DNA from: Pseudomonadota bacterium
GTDB taxonomy: Bacteria > Pseudomonadota > Alphaproteobacteria > Sphingomonadales > Sphingomonadaceae
Length of the DNA: 5,983 nt
Reading direction: 5' to 3'
Assembly: GCA_023458055.1 (NCBI GenBank)
Contig: JAEXAW010000015.1
Location: forward strand, 1-5,983
This document shows positions 1-4,744 of this stretch, piece by piece. The notes beneath the pieces are model-generated. The model was given only the letters and a program-made list of their open reading frames with translations. It did no database searches and was not told the origin of the DNA. Position numbers and translations under genes: made by a program. Numbering within the stretch: the stretch's first letter is position 1; each line of letters starts with the position of its first letter.

Positions 1-443
1 TCAAAAATACTTCCGTCTCAGAGATTGTAGATTACGCTTTGCTAGCCAACCGATCCGCAGCCGACCAGAAAAAAATTAAAATTGATGTAACTATTGATGA
101 AAACAGTCAATTTATACATGCTGACAGTGAGAAAACAGCTTGGATATTGAATAATTTGCTTTCGAACGCGATTCGATATTCTCATGAGAATGCTGAAATC
201 AAAATTGAAGTAAAACCTTTCGAGGGCAAAACGCAATTTACCGTCACTGACTACGGAAGAGGGATCGAGGCCGAATATCATAACAAAATTTTTAGCAGAT
301 ACTTTCGTGTTCCAGGTACGAAAAGACAGGGAACTGGCTTGGGATTGAGCATCAGCAAAGAGCTGGTGGAAGCGCAGAGTGGCAAAATTTGGGTAGAAAG
401 CGAAATGGGCAGTGGCAGCACCTTTGGCTTTTTGTTAGGGTGA
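1..443 (+). CDS. Sensor histidine kinase, C-terminal part (5' end outside window)
   Basis: The reading frame is open from base 3, so this is the end of a longer protein; the visible 146 residues are almost only the HATPase_c (GHKL ATP-binding) domain. In order: an N box (NNLLSNAIRYS, nt 150-182) with the Mg-ATP-binding asparagines, a G1 box (DYGRGI, nt 249-266), an F-box-like stretch (KIFSRYFR, nt 285-308) and a G2 box (GTGLGLS, nt 330-350), then the usual end strand (GSGSTFGF). All catalytic-domain motifs look intact. Proteins of this type use ATP to phosphorylate a histidine in a dimerisation domain, here off the left edge, and pass the phosphate to a response regulator. The sensor part and the cognate regulator are not visible, so the signal cannot be named. 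A start inside the window, such as the TTG at 39, would leave no dimerisation domain and is not credible. It converges on the next gene with 33 bases between stop codons and no clear terminator. Confidence 0.93.
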   Translation, partial: KNTSVSEIVDYALLANRSAADQKKIKIDVTIDENSQFIHADSEKTAWILNNLLSNAIRYSHENAEIKIEVKPFEGKTQFTVTDYGRGIEAEYHNKIFSRYFRVPGTKRQGTGLGLSISKELVEAQSGKIWVESEMGSGSTFGFLLG

Positions 444-476
444 ATTTTTTGATGAATAAAAGGAAAAAACATTTCG

Positions 477-986
477 TCACTTCATTACAGAAAATTCATT
501 GGTAAATGAAAACTGTTTTTTGTCTTGCTTATTAAACACTGTTTGAGTAATTCTGTATTTTCCCAAAGATAAATTTCTTAAAAAATAGGATGGAATTTCG
601 AATGTATTTTTCTCTCCTGGAGGTATGAGAAAACCAATGTCATTAAAAATTCCATCCAGTGGGACATTCGACCATTCTTTTTTATTTCTTTTTTCCAAAA
701 TATAGCGTGTCCCTGCCACCACCATAGCCTGCGTATGATTTGTGACAGTAAATTGAATCGGGCGCTGCAGCTTTAGTGTATCTTGGTGAATTATTTTAGG
801 AAACTCCAAACAGATTTCTTTACAATTACTTTGATCATCTGATTTGTGATCATCCTCTTGAGAATTTTCATGTGAGTTTTGATGCTTATTATTAAATTGT
901 TCAGATTTGCTATCATTCAATTTTGATTGACATTGTACCGAACTCACTGCAAAAAGAAGAATGAAAAAGGCTATAGTTTTCATCAT
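477..986 (-). CDS. Exported Ig-like (Big_14-type) domain protein, probable lipoprotein
   Basis: 169 residues. A hydrophobic signal peptide (about 3-17) runs into Cys19 (SVQC). This may be a lipobox, but Gln at -1 is unusual, so the protein is either a lipoprotein or cleaved by signal peptidase I. Residues about 20-58 form a polar linker rich in N, S, D, E, Q and H, followed by a CxxxC pair (C55, C59). Residues about 60-167 resemble the bacterial Ig-like domain annotated Big_14: a beta strand with FTVTNHT, then a ligand-like YILEKRNKKEW, an FNDIGFLIPPGE turn, and the characteristic LGKYRITQTV strand near the end. The family has no known enzymatic activity; a cell-envelope binding or structural role is inferred. 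Two adjacent ATG codons (986 and 983) precede the signal peptide and cannot be told apart; neither has a Shine-Dalgarno sequence. It is likely transcribed alone, since the upstream minus-strand gene ends 49 bases before it. The domain assignment is from memory of the family pattern. Confidence 0.8.
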   Translation of the reverse strand: MMKTIAFFILLFAVSSVQCQSKLNDSKSEQFNNKHQNSHENSQEDDHKSDDQSNCKEICLEFPKIIHQDTLKLQRPIQFTVTNHTQAMVVAGTRYILEKRNKKEWSNVPLDGIFNDIGFLIPPGEKNTFEIPSYFLRNLSLGKYRITQTVFNKQDKKQFSFTNEFSVMK

Positions 987-1035
987 TTAATTTATTACAA
1001 CTTTTTTGTTGACTAAAATACTGACGTAAATAACT

Positions 1036-1797
1036 CTATTGTTTCTCCACCAAATACTTCCAATATCTTCTGGGAACATGTTGCAGGTGAAGTTTGATGT
1101 TTTTTCTTGCTACGATGTTGGTGCTTTTAAAGTATTGTTTCCAGAGATTTTGATAATGCAGTTCTTTTTCGTCAATGCTGATGATTTGATCCGCTTTCGC
1201 AAGTGAATTTTTCTGAATATGCGAGAGTTGAACTTCAGAAAGTCCGATGGTATCGTAAAAAATGCCGTAGTTTCTTTTTAAATCGTAGATCAACCAATTT
1301 TGATCCGCATAACGTTTCTTGAAAAAATCCGTAATTAAAGGAAGCACATTGAAATCGGGTTCTATCACAGCGTGAAACATGCCATCTTCACTTTTCTGAA
1401 AGCGAATAAAAGCCTTCATGCGGTGCCGCTCACGATTTACACTCGTTAACGTTTTATCAAAAAGCAATACATGTGAATCTCCAAAATTCTGGAGGATATC
1501 TGTTTTCCCCAAAAAAACCTGCTGAATGATAAATAACAAAGCCTTCCAAACTTCAGATTTCTCCGAAAGGAAAGCTTTGTAAATGTCCAGTGTATCTTTT
1601 GCACCTAAAGTTTTTGTGAGGCCTTTCTGTACGCGGGAAGATTTTTTTAAATCGGTTACAATTTCAAAATGTTCCTCGAAAAGGGCACCCGAAAATTCGT
1701 TTTGAAGAACTGGAGTGACGTCGAAATGCTTTCTTTCAAAACTTTCAAAGACAGCCGTTAAAAATCCTGGGTAGCTCCCATCAAAACTATAAATCAT
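1036..1797 (-). CDS. DUF4130 / TIGR03915 family putative DNA metabolism protein
   Basis: 253 residues, normal for the family and apparently full length. The N-terminus (YSFDGSYPGFLTAVFESF, 3-20), the central basic segment (RERHRMKAFIRF, 122-133), the 'DFF-KRYADQNWLIYDLKRNYGIFYD' region (about 157-182) and the C-terminal block (LWKQYFKSTNI to HVPRRYWKYLVE, about 218-251) match the pattern of TIGR03915/DUF4130. The family is known mainly by linkage: it usually sits beside a TIGR03916 radical SAM protein, and in some bacteria the domain is fused to a uracil-DNA-glycosylase-like domain, hence the 'probable DNA metabolism' label. No biochemical activity can be assigned. The many Arg/Lys/His residues in the two basic blocks fit nucleic-acid binding (inference). 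The start codon lies three bases after the lipocalin stop codon, so the two are almost certainly one transcript and probably translationally coupled. The radical SAM partner lies about 1 kb away on the same strand, beyond a terminator. Confidence 0.88.
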   Translation of the reverse strand: MIYSFDGSYPGFLTAVFESFERKHFDVTPVLQNEFSGALFEEHFEIVTDLKKSSRVQKGLTKTLGAKDTLDIYKAFLSEKSEVWKALLFIIQQVFLGKTDILQNFGDSHVLLFDKTLTSVNRERHRMKAFIRFQKSEDGMFHAVIEPDFNVLPLITDFFKKRYADQNWLIYDLKRNYGIFYDTIGLSEVQLSHIQKNSLAKADQIISIDEKELHYQNLWKQYFKSTNIVARKNIKLHLQHVPRRYWKYLVEKQ

Positions 1798-1800
1798 TGA

Positions 1801-2352
1801 TTAATCCTGTTGTGTCCACACAAATCTGCTGGTATCGTAACCATGCTTTTTTGCGAAGTCTATATACTTTTGTTTGGTAGCTTCGGGCAGGTTTTTTTCT
1901 CGTGAAAGCATCCAAATATAATCTGTACTCTCACCAAAAACCAAAGCGGTTTTGTAGTCGGGCTCCATCATAACCACATTATATTCCGAATAAAAAGGAC
2001 CAAAGAAAGAAACCATCAGCGCTGCTGATTTTTCAGAACCTGAAAACTTCGCTTTTCCAACAGATTCTTCCCACTCATTTTTTACGTAATCATAACCCTT
2101 GTTGACCACCTTTATCTTGCCGTCATCACGCTTAGAATAATTTGCGGTTACGTTTTTTAAATCTTTTTCATGTTTAAAGTCGAAGCGGGCAACTTCATAC
2201 CAAGTTCCCAAATATTTGACGGCATCAAAATTTTGCACCACCTCTACATGATTACTCATCGATCGTTTACTGGTACAAGCCAAAGTAAGACCTGCCAATA
2301 CAACCACACCTCCTAAAGCGATTAAAGCGTTCTTTAAATTTTTATTTTTCAT
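1801..2352 (-). CDS. blc: Blc-type outer-membrane lipocalin lipoprotein
   Basis: 183 residues, close to the E. coli Blc length. A signal peptide (KNKNLKNA followed by a hydrophobic stretch, about 9-25) ends at Cys26 (LTLAC), the likely lipidated residue. The lipocalin signature is clear: YLGTWYEVARFDF (48-59) with the invariant Gly-x-Trp, followed by NVTANYS (67-73), a GKAKFSG strand (99-105), SFFGPFYSEYNVV (115-127) and the third conserved block YIWMLSREKNLPE (145-157) with its Arg. Bacterial lipocalins of this class are anchored in the outer membrane and bind fatty acids or lysophospholipids, with roles in membrane maintenance under stress; that substrate range is family knowledge. It is the first gene of a minus-strand pair, three bases ahead of the DUF4130 gene. 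Its promoter must lie in 2353-2544, but no clear minus-strand element was found there. Confidence 0.95.
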   Translation of the reverse strand: MKNKNLKNALIALGGVVVLAGLTLACTSKRSMSNHVEVVQNFDAVKYLGTWYEVARFDFKHEKDLKNVTANYSKRDDGKIKVVNKGYDYVKNEWEESVGKAKFSGSEKSAALMVSFFGPFYSEYNVVMMEPDYKTALVFGESTDYIWMLSREKNLPEATKQKYIDFAKKHGYDTSRFVWTQQD

Positions 2353-2464
2353 ATTGCTATTTTAATACGCCTTTCAGTACAATTTTTTCGCCAAAAAATA
2401 ATATTATAAAATCGTGTAAAAGGTTTTTGAAATATTATAACATTCTGAAAAACAATACGCTTTT

Positions 2465-2472
2465 TACATTTG
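2465..2472 (+). promoter_or_regulatory. Bacteroidota-type -7 element (TACATTTG) upstream of the small lipoprotein gene
   Basis: TACATTTG matches the TAnnTTTG -7 consensus of the Bacteroidota primary sigma factor exactly. It lies 72 bases before the ATG at 2545, predicting transcription from about 2479 and a leader of about 65 bases. No good TTG/TTTG -33 partner sits at the expected 17-23 bp spacing; the nearest TTG is 35 bp upstream, so this is a partial match in AT-rich DNA. The rest of the 192-base divergent region (2353-2544) is AT-rich and includes a 10-bp direct repeat (AATATTATAA at 2400 and 2431). Confidence 0.45.
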
Positions 2473-2544
2473 AAACTACGTTAAAATCGTTAGATGGCAC
2501 TATTCTAGATGCCTAAAATTGATATAATTTTAAAATCCTATACA

Positions 2545-2721
2545 ATGAAAAAAGTATTTCCAATTTTTTTAGCCATTTTTGCTTTATCACTACTTACTAG
2601 TTGCGAAGCGGTAAACACTATTTTTAAGGCCGGAATGTGGTGGGCATTTATTCTCATCTTCGGCGGAGTCGCCTTGGTTATTTGGCTTGTCTCAAAATTT
2701 ATGGGTGGAAACAAAAATTAA
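2545..2721 (+). CDS. 58-residue lipoprotein with a C-terminal transmembrane helix, function unknown
   Basis: The ATG at 2545 (MKKVFPIF) is chosen over the in-frame ATG at 2509 because it puts a positively charged N-terminus directly before the hydrophobic core and a good lipobox, LLTSC, with Cys20 as the predicted lipidated residue. The mature part is short: EAVNTIFKAGMWW, one membrane helix (about residues 31-50), and a KFMGGNKN tail. Small proteins of this design (SCEA...IFKAGM plus one helix) recur in Flavobacteriia, sometimes under misleading enzyme names. This is recalled family knowledge, and there is no room for a catalytic domain. A lipid anchor plus a membrane helix suggests an inner-membrane protein with its N-terminus outside (inference). 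It is monocistronic: a TAnnTTTG element precedes it and a strong terminator starts 24 bases after its stop codon. Confidence 0.82.
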   Translation: MKKVFPIFLAIFALSLLTSCEAVNTIFKAGMWWAFILIFGGVALVIWLVSKFMGGNKN

Positions 2722-2745
2722 AATTCTGCTTTATAAATAAATACT

Positions 2746-2777
2746 AAAAAGGATGTTCCATTGAATATCCTTTTTTT
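2746..2777. terminator. Bidirectional intrinsic terminator between convergent genes
   Basis: GGATGTTC (2751-2758) pairs with GAATATCC (2763-2770) around a CATT loop, with one G-U pair on the plus-strand RNA. The stem is extended by AAAAA (2746-2750) against the T-run (2771-2775), giving about 13 bp. On the plus strand seven Ts (2771-2777) follow the GC-containing stem; on the minus strand the five As provide the U-tract. It lies 24 bases after the stop codon of the small lipoprotein gene and directly abuts the stop codon of the radical SAM gene (2779-2781), so it can end both transcripts. It also insulates the radical SAM gene from the lipocalin/DUF4130 unit. Confidence 0.85.
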
Positions 2778-2778
2778 A

Positions 2779-4035
2779 TTAAAACAAACTTAGTTGATTA
2801 CTTGGCACCATCGATTTATACTTGCTTTTTGAAGTTGAAGTAATGATGGATTTTATTTTCAAAGGTGCCAATTCACCGAGTCGTGTTCTGGTATCAGCAC
2901 ACGTCATAAAATACTGTGCACGGTTAAAACTTATACCCATTTTTTTTACCTGATATTCATGCAAACGGCCAAATTTTCTACTCTGAATCATTTTCATCGC
3001 CGACTTCCTTCCCACACCTGGAATTCGTATAATTTCCTGATAACTTGCGGTATTAATGTCCACGGGAAAAAAATGTGGATTTCGCAGTGCCCATCCTAAT
3101 TTCGGATCAATGTCCATATCCAGTTGCTTGAAGTTGGAATTCAAAATTTCATCAAGTTTAAAATCATAAAAACGCAATAACCAATCGGTCTGATACAATC
3201 TGTTTTCCCGAATTAAGGGCGGTTGTGTACCTATTTGCGGCAAGAGAGAATTTTCATTGTTGATGGGAATATAACCACTGTAATATACTCTTTTGAGTTT
3301 GTAATTCTGATAAAATTCATTGGCAACACTCATGATTTCGAAATCATTTTCCGGCGTGGCGCCAATCACCATTTGCGTACTTTGACCCGCAGGTACAAAA
3401 AGTGGTTTGCGTTTTATTAATTTTGATTCACCCTTCAATTCCTGAATTTGATTTTGCACGAAAGCTAGTGGTTTTCGTACACTATCGTGACTTTTTTCGG
3501 GAGCAACCATTTTCAATCCGGCTTCAGTAGGCATTTCTAGGTTTATGCTCATTCGGTCAACATACAAACCCGCTTCCTTGATCAATTCTTCACTCGCACC
3601 AGGAATTGTTTTAAGATGAATATAACCATTATATCGTTCTTCAACACGCAGTTTTTTTACGATGCGCATTAATCGCTCCATAGTGTAATCCGCATTTTTG
3701 AAAATTCCGGAACTCAAGAAAAGCCCTTCGATATAATTGCGTCGGTAAAAGTTCATCGTCAATTCTACCACTTCATCAACAGTAAATGCAGCTCGCTTCA
3801 CATCATTACTTTTTCGGCTGACACAAAAAGCGCAGTCATAAATACAATGGTTCGTTAACAAAATTTTCAGTAAAGAAACGCAACGTCCATCCTCTGTGTA
3901 GGTATGACAAATTCCAGATCGAGAGGCATCACCAATCCCGCCATTATTTTTTCGTTTGCTGCCACTTGAACTGCAACTTACATCATATTTTGCTGCATCA
4001 GCAAGTATCATCAATTTCTCCTGTATTCTATCCAT
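2779..4035 (-). CDS. Putative DNA modification/repair radical SAM protein (TIGR03916 family)
   Basis: 418 residues from the ATG at 4035 (MDRIQEKL); the TTG directly upstream at 4038 is in frame but less likely. The radical SAM motif CxxxCxxC is at C64, C68, C71 (NHCIYDCAFC) and should hold the 4Fe-4S cluster that cleaves S-adenosylmethionine. The preceding segment has more cysteines in a family-typical arrangement (C21 in YDVSCSSSG, C43 in GICHTYTEDG, C52 in GRCVSLLKILL). A barrel follows (FYRRNYIEGLFLSSGIF, 97-112; IHLKTIPG, 139-146; MSINLEMPT, 162-170). Residues about 325-360 form a helix-hairpin-helix DNA-binding unit (DINTASYQEIIRIPGVGRKSA), and the chain ends in QLSLF (414-418), a perfect beta-clamp-binding pentapeptide. 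The family is paired across bacteria with TIGR03915, whose homologue lies at 1036-1797 here. Substrate and reaction are unknown. SAM chemistry, the HhH unit and the clamp motif together point to action on DNA at replication or repair sites (inference). Confidence 0.93.
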   Translation of the reverse strand: MDRIQEKLMILADAAKYDVSCSSSGSKRKNNGGIGDASRSGICHTYTEDGRCVSLLKILLTNHCIYDCAFCVSRKSNDVKRAAFTVDEVVELTMNFYRRNYIEGLFLSSGIFKNADYTMERLMRIVKKLRVEERYNGYIHLKTIPGASEELIKEAGLYVDRMSINLEMPTEAGLKMVAPEKSHDSVRKPLAFVQNQIQELKGESKLIKRKPLFVPAGQSTQMVIGATPENDFEIMSVANEFYQNYKLKRVYYSGYIPINNENSLLPQIGTQPPLIRENRLYQTDWLLRFYDFKLDEILNSNFKQLDMDIDPKLGWALRNPHFFPVDINTASYQEIIRIPGVGRKSAMKMIQSRKFGRLHEYQVKKMGISFNRAQYFMTCADTRTRLGELAPLKIKSIITSTSKSKYKSMVPSNQLSLF

Positions 4036-4089
4036 CAACCGTTTTTCTTATTGTAAATCTAACTAAAATTGTACCAAGTTAATTGCAAT

Positions 4090-4112
4090 AATTGATACAA
4101 ATTGTATCAATT
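4090..4112. promoter_or_regulatory. Perfect 23-bp palindrome, candidate regulator binding site
   Basis: Two 11-base arms, AATTGATACAA (4090-4100) and TTGTATCAATT (4102-4112), flank a single central A and are exact reverse complements. A related half-site, TTGTACCAA, lies at 4069-4077 (8 of 9 bases match the right arm). The site is in the divergent region between the radical SAM gene (centre 66 bases from its start codon) and the stress/catalase operon. It is about 107 bp upstream of the start point predicted from the sigma-54-like element at 4183-4198. No T-tract follows the arms, so a terminator is unlikely; the symmetry suggests a dimeric DNA-binding protein. Confidence 0.5.
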
Positions 4113-4182
4113 TATGTGGTCGATTTTTTATATGATAATGACGGTTTTTTGAATTTGTTTTTATGATAATTTTAATTTTTGA

Positions 4183-4198
4183 GGCATAATATTTGCAA
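4183..4198 (+). promoter_or_regulatory. Sigma-54-like (-24/-12) promoter of the stress/catalase operon
   Basis: The sequence GGCATAATATTTGCAA has the invariant GG (4183-4184) and GC (4195-4196) exactly 10 bases apart, with GGCAT close to the RpoN -24 box (TGGCAC) and TTGCA matching the -12 box. Predicted transcription begins near 4208, leaving about 21 bases before the ATG at 4229. The same GGCAT-N4-TTTG-N-AA pattern recurs before the GlsB-type gene. The alternative reading is a primary-sigma -7 box (TAATATTTG), but that is one base longer than TAnnTTTG and has no suitably spaced -33 box. Confidence 0.5.
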
Positions 4199-4228
4199 CC
4201 TCTGTTGAACAATCAAATACAAAATATT

Positions 4229-4744
4229 ATGGCAAATGCACAATCACCGCACGAAGATCTAAGCGGAAACACGGCAATTGAAAAAATTAAAGAACTCGCA
4301 GAATCGGCAGGTACCTGTTTTTTCTCAACAAATGTAAACAACGAGACCAAAAGTAGACCCATGGCTCTACAGGAAGTGGATGAACAGGGCAATCTTTGGT
4401 TTTTGAGCGATGTAAATAGTGATAAGAATCAAGATATCAAAAATGATTCTCATGTTGAACTTTATTTCATGAATAACTCAAAATACGAATACATTTTTAT
4501 TAAGGGCAAAGCGAGTATTTCTCAGGATAAAGCACTTATTGAAAAGTATTGGACGAATTTTGCGAACGCTTGGTTCGATGGAAAGGACGATCCCAATATA
4601 AGCGTAATTAAAGTTTCACCTAACGACGGTTATTATTACGAAACTAAGGAAAATAAACTCATCGCAATGTCTAAGATGATTTTCGCGGCAGTTACGGGAA
4701 GCTCTATTGAAGATGGAGGTGTGGAAGGTAAACTAGATGTTTAG
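4229..4744 (+). CDS. Pyridoxamine 5'-phosphate oxidase-like protein (general stress protein 26 family)
   Basis: 171 residues from the ATG at 4229 (MANAQSPHEDL). An in-frame TTG at 4193 is rejected because it lies inside the predicted promoter. The fold is the split-barrel flavin-binding type: IEKIKELAESAGTCFFSTN (18-35), the SRPMALQEVDEQGNLWFLSD strand pair (42-61) that in homologues contacts flavin phosphate, the SHVELYFMN strand (74-82), the YEYIFIKGKASISQDK strand/turn (86-101), and KYWTNFANAWFDGKDDPN (106-123), typical of the COG3871 group. Family members bind FMN, FAD or F420. Members of this stress-protein branch mostly lack proven substrates and are induced by stress, so true PNP oxidase activity in B6 synthesis should not be assumed. 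The protein has no signal peptide and is cytoplasmic. It is the first gene of an operon: its TAG stop overlaps the GTG start of the catalase-like gene, and a sigma-54-like element lies 30 bases upstream. Confidence 0.9.
   Translation: MANAQSPHEDLSGNTAIEKIKELAESAGTCFFSTNVNNETKSRPMALQEVDEQGNLWFLSDVNSDKNQDIKNDSHVELYFMNNSKYEYIFIKGKASISQDKALIEKYWTNFANAWFDGKDDPNISVIKVSPNDGYYYETKENKLIAMSKMIFAAVTGSSIEDGGVEGKLDV

Noticed and set aside
42..472. Minus-strand open frames opposite the histidine kinase
   Set aside because: They are antisense to intact HATPase motifs and show no recognisable protein features.
444..476. Possible terminator between the histidine kinase and Ig-like protein genes
   Set aside because: Only a six-base T-run and A-run (TTTTTT...AAAAAA) with a long loop and no GC pairs; too weak to call.
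2509..2544. Upstream in-frame ATG giving a 70-residue form of the small lipoprotein
   Set aside because: It would add 12 polar and mixed residues before the charged MKK start of the signal peptide; the ATG at 2545 gives a normal lipoprotein signal.
3223..3420. Plus-strand open frame of 65 codons inside the radical SAM gene
   Set aside because: It lies antisense to a well-conserved coding region, with no family resemblance and no start signal.
4054..4061. Minus-strand TAGATTTA as a promoter element for the radical SAM gene
   Set aside because: One mismatch to TAnnTTTG, no TTG within the normal spacing, and an implausibly short leader.
4131..4170. Direct repeat TATGATAAT at 4131 and 4162, and AATATTATAA at 2400 and 2431, both with 31-bp period
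   Set aside because: Short AT-only or nearly AT-only words in AT-rich intergenic DNA; the equal spacing is most likely coincidence.
4193..4228. In-frame TTG start for the stress protein 26-like gene
   Set aside because: It overlaps the -12 part of the predicted promoter, and the added residues do not resemble the family N-terminus; the ATG at 4229 does.
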